The notes: generated by a model not told the origin, from the sequence alone. A DNA stretch of 64,000 nt from Xanthobacter agilis (GCF_021730435.1 NZ_JABWGX010000001.1:124001-188000); one strand, 5' to 3'. Numbered from the stretch's first letter, positions 43,590 to 52,716 are shown. Program-made: numbers and translations.

Positions 43590-43790
43590 ATGGAGGGGAG
43601 GTAAAATATAACTGTAATATGAATTTTTGGTTGCAAAATAAGTAATTACATCAATAAATTATATACTGAGGCCGCATGTAAGCGAATATATGTGAGCGAC
43701 ATTGTATTATTTATGGCCGAATACACAAATATGACGTTACGTAATTTGAGATAAAACAAATATAATTGAATTTCGGTGACCTAAGTTGGG
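43590..43790. other. AT-rich island upstream of the chemoreceptor gene
   Basis: About 200 bases with far lower GC than the rest of the window (long AT tracts such as AATAAATTATATACTG). No credible gene on either strand. It may contain the chemoreceptor promoter or a remnant of acquired DNA next to tRNA-Pro. The whole gap from tRNA-Pro to the chemoreceptor (43336-43921) has no supported gene. Confidence 0.6.
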
Positions 43791-43921
43791 CACTGTGGGG
43801 AGATGTTGTCATCTGCAAGGTGGCGCGCGACGGGCGATCAGAGCGGAGCGACGACACAGCTTCTCATTTGAAGCTGCGAAGCGCCGCACCGGCGCAGTCG
43901 GTCGAACAAGAGAGGGCAAAA

Positions 43922-45616
43922 ATGTCGTTCAAGAACTGGCCTCTGGCCTGGAAAGTGGTGAGTCTTCTTTTGCTTTTGGGTGTGGTGAGCCTCGGGGGCG
44001 CCTATTACGCGATCTCGCAGACGCTGTGGGCCGACGCTCAATATTCCAGGTTGCTCAACGACGAGGCGACCGGCTCCCTGAAACTGGCGCGGGTGGCGCG
44101 CTTCGTTGCGCAGTTCAAGGGCGCCATCTACGAGCAGGCGGCATCGGACACGGAGCAGACCGTTCGCACTGCACTGGAAAGCCAGAAAACACAACGGGAA
44201 GGTGTGCGGAGCAATTTCGCCGATGCGATCGAGAACCTGCCCGCGTTTCGGACGGACATCGAAGCCGTGCACGCGAGCTTCACGCAGGCCGCTGACGGAG
44301 TGTGCAAGGAGGCGAGCCGTCTGGCGATGGGGACCTCAGCGGAAGAAAATATAAAGGCCGGCATGGTCATGCGCGACACCTGCTCGCCCGCGCTTGATGC
44401 GGTGGTGGCAAGTCTCGTGGACTTCAATGGCCGCCTGACCCAGAGGCTCGATGCGGAGAGCGACGACCTGACGGCGGCGCTGCATCGCGTGTTCTGGACC
44501 ACCCTGCTGGGTATCCTGGCCGCGGTGCTGGTGGTGACCGCGCTGGCGGTGCTCGTGGTGCGCGCGGGGGTTGTTGGTCCGCTCCAGAAGGGCATCAATG
44601 TCATGTCTTCGCTCGGGCGCGGAGAGCTGAATGTGGAGGTGGAGGGCCAGGAACGCGCCGATGAGATCGGCACCATCGCCAAGGCGCTGGCCACCCTGCG
44701 CGGCCAACTCCAGGAGGCCGCGCACCTGCGTGAGCAGGCGGCCACGCGTGAGCGGGCGGAGCGCGAGGCGCTCGCCCGTCGCGAGACCCTCGCAACGGCC
44801 TTCGTCGAGCGGATGCAGAATCTGGCCGCCGGCTTTGCCCGGTCGTCCGGCGAGGTGGCGTCCGCCGCGCGGAACCTGTCCGCCACGGCCGAGGAAACCT
44901 CGCATCAGGCCCAGGCGGTGGCTGCCGCCGCCGAGCAGGCTTCGTCCAACGTGCAGACGGTGGCCTCGTCGGCGGAGGAGATGGCGGCATCGGTGCGGGA
45001 GATCAACGGCCAGGTGACCCGTTCTGCGATGGTCGCCGACACCGCCTTCACCGAGGCCGAATCGTCCAACGCGCGCATCGGTCTGCTCGCGTCCGCCGCG
45101 GTCGCCATCGGCGATGTGGTGGACCTCATCAAGGGCATCGCGGCGCAGACCAACCTTCTTGCCCTCAACGCCACCATCGAGGCGGCCCGCGCGGGTGACG
45201 CCGGCAAGGGCTTCGCGGTGGTCGCCGCCGAGGTGAAGCAGCTTGCCGAGCAGACCGGTAGGGCCACCGATGAAATCGCCGGCAAGGTCGGCGAGATCCA
45301 GGAGGCCACCGAGGGCACGGTAAAGTCCATGGGCGAGATCGTGCGCGTGATCGCGAGCATCAAGGAGACCTCCACCGCCATCGCCGGGGCGGTGGAGCAG
45401 CAGGGGGTGGCCACCTCCGAGATCGCCCACAACTGCCAGCAGGCCGCCACCGGCACCCAGCAGGTGACGCAGAACATCACCGGCGTGCATCAGGCCGCCG
45501 GAATGACGGGGTCCGCCTCGGCGCAGCTCATGAGCCTGTCCACCGGACTTTCCGAGCAGGCCGGCGACCTCAAGGGGGTGGTGGATACCTTCGTGCGGGA
45601 GTTCGCTGCGGCCTGA
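43922..45616 (+). CDS. Methyl-accepting chemotaxis protein
   Basis: Transmembrane chemoreceptor of 564 residues. First membrane helix at about 10-32, a periplasmic ligand domain of about 160 residues (likely four-helix bundle, with two Cys), second membrane helix at about 190-215, HAMP domain to about 270, and the cytoplasmic signalling domain with the hairpin tip [20 protein letters not shown] (about 405-425). There is no obvious C-terminal CheR-binding pentapeptide. The ATG at 43922 follows AGAGGG; the longer open frame upstream would put about 52 residues before the first helix. Ligand unknown; its location beside the nicotinate genes makes nicotinate or a related compound worth testing. 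Confidence 0.94.
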   Translation: MSFKNWPLAWKVVSLLLLLGVVSLGGAYYAISQTLWADAQYSRLLNDEATGSLKLARVARFVAQFKGAIYEQAASDTEQTVRTALESQKTQREGVRSNFADAIENLPAFRTDIEAVHASFTQAADGVCKEASRLAMGTSAEENIKAGMVMRDTCSPALDAVVASLVDFNGRLTQRLDAESDDLTAALHRVFWTTLLGILAAVLVVTALAVLVVRAGVVGPLQKGINVMSSLGRGELNVEVEGQERADEIGTIAKALATLRGQLQEAAHLREQAATRERAEREALARRETLATAFVERMQNLAAGFARSSGEVASAARNLSATAEETSHQAQAVAAAAEQASSNVQTVASSAEEMAASVREINGQVTRSAMVADTAFTEAESSNARIGLLASAAVAIGDVVDLIKGIAAQTNLLALNATIEAARAGDAGKGFAVVAAEVKQLAEQTGRATDEIAGKVGEIQEATEGTVKSMGEIVRVIASIKETSTAIAGAVEQQGVATSEIAHNCQQAATGTQQVTQNITGVHQAAGMTGSASAQLMSLSTGLSEQAGDLKGVVDTFVREFAAA

Positions 45617-45620
45617 TCGC

Positions 45621-45650
45621 GCCCGCCCGGCCGCCATCGGCCGGGCGGGC
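45621..45650 (+). terminator. Terminator hairpin after the chemoreceptor gene
   Basis: GCCCGCCCGGCCG and CGGCCGGGCGGGC form a perfect 13-bp stem with a CCAT loop, starting 5 bases after the stop. No T-run. Confidence 0.6.
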
Positions 45651-45669
45651 TGTCGGAGCCTCTCCCCTT

Positions 45670-45704
45670 GACCGTCACCGGGCGAACGCCGCCCGGTGAC
45701 GGTC
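45670..45704 (-). terminator. Terminator hairpin at the enamidase 3' end
   Basis: GACCGTCACCGGGC (45670-45683) pairs with GCCCGGTGACGGTC (45691-45704), a 14-bp stem with a 7-base loop that overlaps the enamidase stop codon. Together with 45621-45650 it separates two convergent genes. Confidence 0.6.
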
Positions 45705-46899
45705 ATTTCACGATGGTGGGCACGCGGGTGGCCGGGGGGGTGTTGCGCGAACGCTCGGTGCGCACGAGGCCATCGATGATGGTCATGCCGATGCCCGGCA
45801 GGTCGCCGAGCTGGACGCTCTCCAGCAGGGTCTTGCCGGCGGAGTGCTGGGCCGTGTCCATGATGACGAAATCGGCGCTGCGCCCCACCTCGATCAGTCC
45901 GCAGTCGAGCCCGCGCATGCGCGCCGTGTTGCCGGTGGCGAGGCAAAAGGCCTGCTCAGCCGGCAGCTCACCCATGGACGACAACAGCGCGACCATGCGC
46001 AGAATGCCCAGCGGCTGCACGCCGGAGCCGGCCGGGCCGTCGGTGCCGAGAATGACGCGGTTCAGCTCGCCCATCTCCCGCGCGGTGCGCAGGGTGAACA
46101 GGGCGGAGCGCTCGTTGCCGTTGTGGACCAGCTCCAGGCCCCGCTTGCAACCTTCGCAGATGCAGCGGATCTGGCCATCGGGAAGGGCGGTGTGGCCGCC
46201 GTTGATGTGGCCGACCACGTCGGCGTCGGTCTCCAGCACCACGTCCTTGTCGATGAGCCCGGATCCGGCGATGGAGGGGCCGCCAGTGTGAATGGTGGAC
46301 TGGATGCCGTATTTGCGGGCCCAGTTCACCATCTTGTTGGCGGTGGGGCCATCCTTCACGCCGCCGAGGCCGATCTCGCCCAGGAGTTTCACGCCCGCCG
46401 CCGCGAGCTCCTTGAAGTCGTTCTCCTCCATCTCGTGCTCGATGACGGGGGCGCCCGCATGGAGCTTCACGCCACCGGGGCGAAAGGCGGAAAAGGTGCG
46501 CTGGGCGGTGATGGCGAGCGCCTTGATGCCGATGACGTCGCGCGGGCGGCCGGGATAATGCACCTCGCCCGCCGAGATCATGGTGGTGACGCCGCCATGC
46601 AGCGACGAATCGATCCAGTTCATCTGGCTCTGGCGCGGGGTCCAGTCGCCGGCGACGGGGTGGACATGGCTGTCGATGAGCCCCGGCGTCACGGTCGCGC
46701 CATTGGCGTCGATGGTGGTCGTGGCGCCCTCGGTGTCCGCGTCCTTCAGCCGGCCGATGGCGCTGATGCGTCCGTTCTCGGCGACGATGGTGTCGGCATC
46801 GAGGATCGGCCGGTCGAGGTCGCCGCTGATGATGAGGCCGATGTTGCGGATGACGAGCTTGGTGTGGCCCTTGGGGCCGGCTGGGGCGTCGTGTGCCAT
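45703..46899 (-). CDS. ena: Enamidase (6-oxo-1,4,5,6-tetrahydronicotinate hydrolase), amidohydrolase family
   Basis: Metal-dependent amidohydrolase of 398 residues. TPGLIDSHVHP supplies the first metal-binding His pair (about 72-82), LLGEIGLGG and TIHTGG follow, then DADVVGHINGG and the catalytic Asp in LGTDGPAGSGV. The overall sequence matches enamidase of Eubacterium barkeri, which opens 1,4,5,6-tetrahydro-6-oxonicotinate to 2-formylglutarate and ammonia. The ATG at 46899 has GGAG nine bases upstream. It is transcribed alone behind its own operator-like element and is the ring-opening step following the reductase encoded 6 kb away. Other amidohydrolase substrates cannot be excluded by sequence alone. 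Confidence 0.85.
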   Translation of the reverse strand: MAHDAPAGPKGHTKLVIRNIGLIISGDLDRPILDADTIVAENGRISAIGRLKDADTEGATTTIDANGATVTPGLIDSHVHPVAGDWTPRQSQMNWIDSSLHGGVTTMISAGEVHYPGRPRDVIGIKALAITAQRTFSAFRPGGVKLHAGAPVIEHEMEENDFKELAAAGVKLLGEIGLGGVKDGPTANKMVNWARKYGIQSTIHTGGPSIAGSGLIDKDVVLETDADVVGHINGGHTALPDGQIRCICEGCKRGLELVHNGNERSALFTLRTAREMGELNRVILGTDGPAGSGVQPLGILRMVALLSSMGELPAEQAFCLATGNTARMRGLDCGLIEVGRSADFVIMDTAQHSAGKTLLESVQLGDLPGIGMTIIDGLVRTERSRNTPPATRVPTIVK

Positions 46900-46950
46900 G
46901 CCTTCAATCTCCGGAAGCAATGAGCCGGAGAGGCGAGGTCGACCCCGGCC

Positions 46951-46972
46951 GTTTATTTGTAGGCATATAAAT
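46951..46972. promoter_or_regulatory. Nicotinate-type operator candidate upstream of enamidase
   Basis: GTTTATTTGTA (46951-46961) matches 9 of 11 positions of the left half-site; the right half GGCATATAAAT matches 6 of 11. It lies about 52 bases upstream of the enamidase start in the only AT-rich part of the region. Confidence 0.5.
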
Positions 46973-46981
46973 TCTAGGCCG

Positions 46982-47019
46982 CCCCGAAGCGGTTGAAAAC
47001 CGCCTCGGGGGAATTTTTT
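46982..47019. terminator. Terminator-like hairpin between ferredoxin reductase and enamidase genes
   Basis: An interrupted stem, CCCCGA-A-GCGGTT with a GAAA loop and ACCGC-C-TCGGGG, next to a run of six T on the plus strand. On the minus strand it directly follows the ferredoxin reductase stop, so it probably ends that transcript although the T-run is on the other side. Confidence 0.55.
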
Positions 47020-47792
47020 CAGCGCTCGGCGAAGGCCTTCTCCAGCACGAAGTCGCCGGCCTCGCCATGGTTGCCTTCGACGAAATCGAGGGCGGTCAGG
47101 CGGTTCTTGAGGTCCACCATCATCTGCGGCGAGCCGCACAGCATCACCCGGTCGCGGGCCTTGTCGAGGGGGGGCAGGCCGATGTCGGCAAAGAGCTTGC
47201 CGCTCTCCATGAGGGTGGTGATGCGGCCCTGGTTGCGGAACGGCTCGCGGGTGACGGTGGGATAATAGACCAGCTTGACCTTCGCCTCCTCACCCAGAAA
47301 CTCATGGGCCTGGAGCGCCGCGACCATCTCTTCGCCGTACGCGAGCTCGGACACCTGCCGGCAGCCGTGGATCAGCACGATCTTTTCGAACCGGTCATAG
47401 GTCTGTGGGTCGCGGATGATGGAGAGGAAAGGCGCAAGCCCGGTGCCGGTGCCCAGCAGGTAGAGGTTCGCGCCGGGGTTGAGGTTGTCGATGACGAGGG
47501 TGCCGGTGGCCTTGCGGCCGATGATGATGGGGTCGCCCGCCTTCAGGTGCTGGAGGCGGGAGGTGAGGGGGCCGTCGGGCACCTTGATGGAATAGAATTC
47601 CAGGGTTTCCTCATAGTTCGGGCTCACCACCGAATAGGCGCGCATCAGCGGGCGACCCTCCACCTTGATGCCGATCATGGTGAATTCGCCGTTGCGGAAG
47701 CGGAAGCCGGCGTCGCGGCTGGTGGTGAAGCTGAACAGGCGGTCGGTCCAGTGGCGCACGTTGAGCACGCGCTCTTCCATCAGGTTGCTCAA
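47019..47792 (-). CDS. fpr: Ferredoxin-NADP reductase
   Basis: FAD enzyme moving electrons between NADPH and ferredoxin, 257 residues. FAD-binding RAYSVVSPNY (about 57-66), the flavin domain end GRKATGTLV, NADP-binding GTGTGLAPFLSIIRDP, TVTREPFRNQGRITTLM, and CGSPQMM near the C-terminus. I choose the TTG start at 47792 because GGAG lies seven bases upstream; the ATG at 47780 would shorten the N-terminus by four residues. Directly downstream of the ferredoxin gene (38-base gap) on the same strand. It probably supplies reduced ferredoxin to 6-hydroxynicotinate reductase. Confidence 0.93.
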   Translation of the reverse strand: MSNLMEERVLNVRHWTDRLFSFTTSRDAGFRFRNGEFTMIGIKVEGRPLMRAYSVVSPNYEETLEFYSIKVPDGPLTSRLQHLKAGDPIIIGRKATGTLVIDNLNPGANLYLLGTGTGLAPFLSIIRDPQTYDRFEKIVLIHGCRQVSELAYGEEMVAALQAHEFLGEEAKVKLVYYPTVTREPFRNQGRITTLMESGKLFADIGLPPLDKARDRVMLCGSPQMMVDLKNRLTALDFVEGNHGEAGDFVLEKAFAER

Positions 47793-47830
47793 GGCAGGGC
47801 TCCGGAGGTTCGGGAATGGGGGAGGGGGTG

Positions 47831-48160
47831 TCAGGCCGCGGGGGCGGACGAGAGCAGGTCGCGCTTGCCATCCTTGCCGTTCCAGGCGTCGGCATCGGCG
47901 GGCGGGTCGATCTTCTCGGTGATGTTGGGCCATTGCGCCGCATATTCGGCGTTGAGCGCGGCCCAGTTCGCGGCACGCGGATCGGAATCGGGCATGATGG
48001 CGCCGGCCGGGCACTCGGGCTCGCAGACGCCGCAGTCGATGCATTCGTCGGGGTGGATCACCAGCATGTTCTCGCCGGCATAAAAGCAGTCCACCGGGCA
48101 CACGGCCACGCAGTCCGTGTATTTGCAGCGGATGCAGTTCTCGGTCACCACATAGGCCAT
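47831..48160 (-). CDS. fdxA: 7Fe ferredoxin FdxA
   Basis: Electron carrier of 109 residues. The N-terminal [18 protein letters not shown] and [13 protein letters not shown] segments carry the cysteine pattern of [3Fe-4S][4Fe-4S] ferredoxins, followed by the usual 50-residue C-terminal extension. It starts at the ATG at 48160, downstream of a strong copy of the nicotinate-type operator. Co-transcribed with the ferredoxin-NADP reductase. 6-Hydroxynicotinate reductase is ferredoxin-dependent in the known pathway, so this ferredoxin is its likely donor. Confidence 0.94.
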   Translation of the reverse strand: MAYVVTENCIRCKYTDCVAVCPVDCFYAGENMLVIHPDECIDCGVCEPECPAGAIMPDSDPRAANWAALNAEYAAQWPNITEKIDPPADADAWNGKDGKRDLLSSAPAA

Positions 48161-48192
48161 GGCAGGCTCGCTCTCACCGCCGCGCGCAGCGG

Positions 48193-48214
48193 CATTTTGT
48201 TTGTGTACAAATGA
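48193..48214. promoter_or_regulatory. Nicotinate-type operator upstream of fdxA
   Basis: Left half TTTTGTTTGTG (48193-48203) matches 8 of 11 positions of TTTCATTTGTA; right half TACAAATGAAA (48204-48214) is identical to that before nicA. It stands 33 bases from the fdxA start codon. Confidence 0.65.
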
Positions 48215-48332
48215 AATAGAGCGCAGGCGGACCCCTGTCAACGCGGGGAAAGGCTGCGCGATGCAGACATTTCAGGCATCGGTGCCGGGAGTTTGGGCAG
48301 GGGCGACGCGTGCCGCCCGCGCGCCGCTGTCG

Positions 48333-51300
48333 TCAGTGGGTGCCCGGAGTGGCGCGCAGGCGGGCCACCGCCGCCTCGACGCCGCTCCAGGCGGGGGCCT
48401 GCGGCGCGAAGGTGCCGCGCAGGTAGCGCACCAGGGCCGCCACCTGCCCGTCGTCCAGGCTGTCGCGGAAGGCGGGCATGTCGCCGAGATCACGGGCGGC
48501 GGGGTTCGGGATGCCGTCCAGGATGACGCGGATGAGATTGTCCGGCCGCGCGGCGTGGACATTGGTGTTGAGCGCCAGTGCCGGGCGCACGCCGAACAGG
48601 GTCGGGCCGTCATCCGCGTGACAGGCGGCGCAGGCGCCCTCATAGAGCTTGCCGCCGAGCGAATCGAGCGGGCGCAGGGCGGTGGTCGCCGCGGCCTGGA
48701 GCGTGGCGGCGCGTGCGGCGGGCTCGGCCTGGGCCGGCGGCGCGAATGATGCCAGATAGGTCGCCATGGCGCGGATGTCGGCGTCGGGCAAAGCGGACAA
48801 TTCCTCTACCACCGGCGCCATGGGGCCGGCGGCGGTGCCGTGGAAGCGCGAAAATCCCGTGCGCAGGTAGGAGAACAATTCCTCTTCCGTCCAGGGAATG
48901 GGGGCCATGGACAAGGTGTTGAGGGCGGGGGCCTCCCAGCCATCCACCATGCCGCCACCGAGATAGGCGGCGCCCGCCTTCTCGGCACCCAGGGCGTTGC
49001 GCGGCGTGTGGCAGGCGCCGCAATGGCCGAGGCTTTCCACCAGATAGGCCCCGCGATTGAATTGGGGCGTGCGCGCCGGGTCGGCCTCGATCTGTCCGGG
49101 GCGCAGGAACAAGCTGTTCCAGCCGGCCATGAGCGGGCGGATGTTGAACGGGAAGCTCATGTTCGCTTTGGGCGTCGGCGCCACCACCGGCGCTTGCGAC
49201 ATCAGGAAGGCGTAGAGGGCCTGGAGGTCGGTGTCGGAGGTCCGGGTGAAGGAAGTGTAGGGAAAAGCGGGGTAGAGGTGGTGCCCGTCGCGCGAGATGC
49301 CTTCGCGCATGGCGCGCTCGAACGCGGCGTAGGACCAGCGGCCGATGCCGGTTTCCGGGTCGGGCGTGAGGTTGGTGGAATAGACCGTGCCGAAGGGCGT
49401 CTCCATGGGCCGCCCGCCGGTGTTCACGGCCCCGCCGGGCCCGGTGTGGCATACGGCGCAATCGCCAAGGGCCGCGAGCTGGCGCCCGCGGGCGATCATG
49501 TCGGCGGAGAAGGACGAGGGGTCCGGTGGCGTGATGGGGGCGATGGCGCCCCGGATGGGCAGGGCCACCGCCGCCATGCCCAGCGCGCCCGCCAGCGCCG
49601 CGCCGGCCAGAGCGAACCAGGAACGGGTCTTCGGCGGTGGCGGCGCGTCTTCCTGCGGCAACGGGTTGCCGAGCGCCGCGCGCACCCGCTCGGGGGTGAA
49701 GGGCGGTTCGCGCAGGCGCACGCCGGTGGCGTCGAAGATGGCGTTGGCGATGGCGGCGGCCGAGGGGACAGAGGCCGATTCGCCCGAGCCCAAGGGCGGA
49801 TCATCGGGGCGCGGCATCAGCACCACGTTGATGACCGGCACCTCGGGGAAGGTGAGGATGGGGTAGGCGCCCCATTCCTTGTCGGCGACGGCGGTGTCGG
49901 TGAAGCTCACCTCTTCCTTCAGCACGCGGCTGGTGGATTGGATGACGTTGCCGTGGATCTGGTGCTCGATGCCGGCCGGGTTGATCATGAGCCCGGAATC
50001 CTGGCCCACCACCACCCGCTTCACGGCCACGTCGCCGGTGGCGGTGTTCACCTCCACCTCGGCCACCCAGGCCGACCAGGCGGCGCCGTAGCCGGGGAAC
50101 TTGGAATGCACATAAAGGGCATAGGCGAAGCCCTGCCCGCGCACCACGTCGCCCTCCACCGCCTCGCGGCGCGGGCCGGTGCGATGCACCCAGCCGGCGC
50201 GGGCCGCAACTTCCTTGACGAGGTCCACCGCGCGCGGGTCGTGGAGATAGCGCAGGCGGTACTCCACTGGATCGACGCCGGCGGCGGCCGCCAGTTCGTC
50301 GATATAGCTTTCGTGGGCGAAGGAATTGGGCAAGGCTGAGACGCCGCGCAGCCACGCGGCCCGCACGATAGGCGCCATGTCGAGGGCCTGAACGCGGATG
50401 TTGTCGTAGGCGTAGGGCGGAATGGCCGTGCGGTCGCCCATCTGGAACACGGGATTGTCGGCCGGCACCCGTCCGGTCAGCAGCAGCGCCAGGGTGGTGG
50501 CGGCGTTGGAGGGATAGCGGGTCGAGAAATCATACGCGGCCGGGGTGCCGTCCGCATTGAGGCCGCCGGAAACCTCCATGAGCTGGGCCGAGCCCTTGGG
50601 CTCCCAGGCGTGTTCCTGCTCGCGGGTCAGTTGGACCCGCACCGGGCGGCCCACGGCGCGGGAGAGCAATGCGGCGTCGGCGGCCACGTCGTCGGCGCAG
50701 TTGCGGCCATAGCAGCCCGCCGCCTCGAACCGCAGCACCTCGATCCGCTCTTCCGGAATGCCGAGCAGGACCGAGATGTCGAGCCGCAGCGGATAGGGGT
50801 TCTGCGTGCCCGACCAGATGGTGGCGCCACCGTCGCGGACATCGGCGACGGCGCAGGAGGGGCCGATGGAGCCGTGCATCTGGTAGGGCCACACATAGGT
50901 GCGGTCCATGGGTACGGCGGCATGGGCGCGGGCGGTCGCCACATCGCCCTTGTCGAGCAGCAGGCGGGGCGTGCTCGGATTGGCGCGCAGGGCTTTTGCG
51001 ATATCGCCGAGATCGGGCAGCGGCGGGGGCGCGGTCCACTCCACCTTCAGGGCCAGGGCGGCGGCCGCCGCCTGCTCCTCGCGCTCGGCCACCACGCCGA
51101 CGAAGTCGCCCATGGTGACCACCGCCACCACGCCGGGAATGTGGGCGACGGAGGCCTCGTCCACGGCGATGAGGCTCTTGCCGATGAAGTCGCCGGCATC
51201 CACGCCGGCATAAGGCGGGCGCACCACGCGACCGTGCAGCATGCCGGGCACGCGCACATCGTGGACATAGGTGAAGGCGCCGGTGGCCTTGGCGGGAATA

Positions 51301-51908
51301 TCCACGCGCGGCATGCGCTGGCCGACGATGCGATGCTCCGATGCCGGTTTCACCGCCACGCGCTCGGCTAGCATCAGGCGGTCCCGGCGCCCCTCCAGCA
51401 ATGCGGCGTAGGAGCGGCTTACGTTGCCCCCGGCGCGCGGGTGCACCACGCCGTCGGTGACGGTGAGGTCGGCGGCCGGCAGTTCCAGCGCCGCCGCCGC
51501 GAGGGACACAAGATGGTGCCGGGCTTGGGCCGCGGCATGGCGCAGCGGAATCGCCGACATCTGGATGCTGTCGCTGGCGATGGTGGCGCCCTGGTTGGGC
51601 GTGCCGGAGGTGTGGCCGAGCACCATGGTGACGGCCGACAACGGCACATCCAGTTCTTCCGCCACGATCTGCGCCAAGGCCGTGCGGATGCCGGTGCCGA
51701 GATCCACATGGCCGTTGAAGGCCAGGATCCGCCCACCGTCGTCCAGGAACAGGAACAGGTCGAGGGCGCCATCGGGCGGCGGTGCGGTGGGCACCAGCCC
51801 CTTCACATGCTGCGCCGGCCGCAGCACCGCCAGGGTGCCGGCGCGCGCGAGCAGGTCGGCCGGGGAGGGGGTCGGCTCGCTGACCGGGTCGCTCAGGTGT
51901 TCAGTCAT
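48333..51908 (-). CDS. nicB: Nicotinate dehydrogenase large subunit: molybdopterin domain fused to tri-haem cytochrome c
   Basis: Hydroxylates nicotinate to 6-hydroxynicotinate together with NicA, passing electrons to c-type haems. The 1191-residue protein has an N-terminal molybdenum-binding part (about 1-770) with GHVDLGTGIRTALAQIVAEEL, QGATIASDSIQ, RAAWLRGVSALPNSFAHESYIDELA and PLGSGESASVPSAAAIANAI. A single hydrophobic segment follows (about 770-795), then a cytochrome c region with CAVCH (817), CGACH (963) and CAACH (1093). The size and fusion match NicB of Pseudomonas putida. It overlaps nicA by 8 bases. The hydrophobic segment suggests a membrane-anchored enzyme with periplasmic haems. 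Isoquinoline or quinoline-type substrates are the alternative. Confidence 0.9.
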   Translation of the reverse strand: MTEHLSDPVSEPTPSPADLLARAGTLAVLRPAQHVKGLVPTAPPPDGALDLFLFLDDGGRILAFNGHVDLGTGIRTALAQIVAEELDVPLSAVTMVLGHTSGTPNQGATIASDSIQMSAIPLRHAAAQARHHLVSLAAAALELPAADLTVTDGVVHPRAGGNVSRSYAALLEGRRDRLMLAERVAVKPASEHRIVGQRMPRVDIPAKATGAFTYVHDVRVPGMLHGRVVRPPYAGVDAGDFIGKSLIAVDEASVAHIPGVVAVVTMGDFVGVVAEREEQAAAAALALKVEWTAPPPLPDLGDIAKALRANPSTPRLLLDKGDVATARAHAAVPMDRTYVWPYQMHGSIGPSCAVADVRDGGATIWSGTQNPYPLRLDISVLLGIPEERIEVLRFEAAGCYGRNCADDVAADAALLSRAVGRPVRVQLTREQEHAWEPKGSAQLMEVSGGLNADGTPAAYDFSTRYPSNAATTLALLLTGRVPADNPVFQMGDRTAIPPYAYDNIRVQALDMAPIVRAAWLRGVSALPNSFAHESYIDELAAAAGVDPVEYRLRYLHDPRAVDLVKEVAARAGWVHRTGPRREAVEGDVVRGQGFAYALYVHSKFPGYGAAWSAWVAEVEVNTATGDVAVKRVVVGQDSGLMINPAGIEHQIHGNVIQSTSRVLKEEVSFTDTAVADKEWGAYPILTFPEVPVINVVLMPRPDDPPLGSGESASVPSAAAIANAIFDATGVRLREPPFTPERVRAALGNPLPQEDAPPPPKTRSWFALAGAALAGALGMAAVALPIRGAIAPITPPDPSSFSADMIARGRQLAALGDCAVCHTGPGGAVNTGGRPMETPFGTVYSTNLTPDPETGIGRWSYAAFERAMREGISRDGHHLYPAFPYTSFTRTSDTDLQALYAFLMSQAPVVAPTPKANMSFPFNIRPLMAGWNSLFLRPGQIEADPARTPQFNRGAYLVESLGHCGACHTPRNALGAEKAGAAYLGGGMVDGWEAPALNTLSMAPIPWTEEELFSYLRTGFSRFHGTAAGPMAPVVEELSALPDADIRAMATYLASFAPPAQAEPAARAATLQAAATTALRPLDSLGGKLYEGACAACHADDGPTLFGVRPALALNTNVHAARPDNLIRVILDGIPNPAARDLGDMPAFRDSLDDGQVAALVRYLRGTFAPQAPAWSGVEAAVARLRATPGTH

Positions 51909-52470
51909 GGGGCTGGCTCTCCGGACGCTCACCTGCATCGCGCTCGCCCGAAGCGGTCGGCGCGCCCTCCGGCGAATCGCTGGCAGCCCCGCCAAACGCT
52001 TCGGCGGCGGACATCACGGCGCGCAGGATTTCCACATGGGTGCCGCAGCGGCAGAGATTGTAGCGCAGGGCGTGGCGGACCTGTTCGAGGGTGGGGGCGG
52101 GGTGGCGCAAAAGGAAGGCGGTGGCGGTCATGATCATGCCGTTCAGGCAATAGCCGCACTGGGCCGCCTGGGCGGCGATGAAGGCCGCCTGCACCGGGTG
52201 CGGGCTCTCCCGCGTGCCGAGCCCCTCAAGGGTGGTGACGGCGCGATTTTCCGCGGTTTTCAGGGTGGTCACGCAGGCGCGGGCCGCCACCCCGTCGATG
52301 AGCACGGTGCAGGCCCCGCACTCCCCGAGGCCGCAGCCGAACTTGGGGCCGTTGAGCTGAAGGTCGTTGCGCAGCACATAGATGAGCTTGGTGTCACGCG
52401 GCAGGTCGAAGCTGTACGCGATGCCGTTCACCGTCAGCTGAACCGGGCCATCATTGGCATGTCTGGGCAT
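51901..52470 (-). CDS. nicA: Nicotinate dehydrogenase small [2Fe-2S] subunit
   Basis: Iron-sulfur subunit of the molybdenum hydroxylase, about 189 residues. A plant-type [2Fe-2S] site GCGLGECGACTVLIDG (about 45-60) and the second cluster in QCGYCLNGMIM and LCRCGTHVEILRA. It lacks the C-terminal FAD domain, consistent with electron flow to the cytochrome c part of NicB. I use the ATG at 52470; a GTG three codons upstream (52479) has a better-spaced GGAG and is possible. The C-terminus is Ser/Pro/Glu-rich and overlaps nicB. Confidence 0.92.
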   Translation of the reverse strand: MPRHANDGPVQLTVNGIAYSFDLPRDTKLIYVLRNDLQLNGPKFGCGLGECGACTVLIDGVAARACVTTLKTAENRAVTTLEGLGTRESPHPVQAAFIAAQAAQCGYCLNGMIMTATAFLLRHPAPTLEQVRHALRYNLCRCGTHVEILRAVMSAAEAFGGAASDSPEGAPTASGERDAGERPESQPHD

Positions 52471-52591
52471 CTCAGGCACGATCAAGGCTCCGCGCAGGGC
52501 AGCGGAACCGGCGGGCCATCGCCCGTGTTGGACGTCCAAGGTCGGTCATGTCTGCCCTTCTGGATGCTGCGGCAGCGCTGTTGTTTTCGCA

Positions 52592-52613
52592 GATTGTTTC
52601 TATACAAATGAAA
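52592..52613. promoter_or_regulatory. Nicotinate-type operator upstream of nicAB
   Basis: Right half TACAAATGAAA (52603-52613), identical to that before fdxA; left half GATTGTTTCTA matches 6 of 11. It lies 122-143 bases from the nicA start, in the divergent nicA-hnr region. Confidence 0.6.
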
Positions 52614-52694
52614 CTCGTCAAGGGTCCTTTGCGCGAAGATGCCCTTTCAGGCAGCGTGCCCATTCCTTGTGCTTGACAGGATCGGGGATGGTGA

Positions 52695-52716
52695 TTTCAT
52701 TAGTACACATATGAAC
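52695..52716. promoter_or_regulatory. Nicotinate-type operator upstream of 6-hydroxynicotinate reductase
   Basis: Left half TTTCATTAGTA (52695-52705) matches 10 of 11, right half CACATATGAAC (52706-52716) 8 of 11. The TTCAT/ATGAA outer arms form an inverted repeat. It is 67 bases upstream of the chosen reductase start and argues against a start at 52639, which would put it inside the coding sequence. Confidence 0.6.

Noticed and set aside
43367-43636. 89-codon minus-strand open frame beside tRNA-Pro
   Set aside because: Irregular composition, crosses into the AT-rich stretch, no ribosome site or family resemblance.
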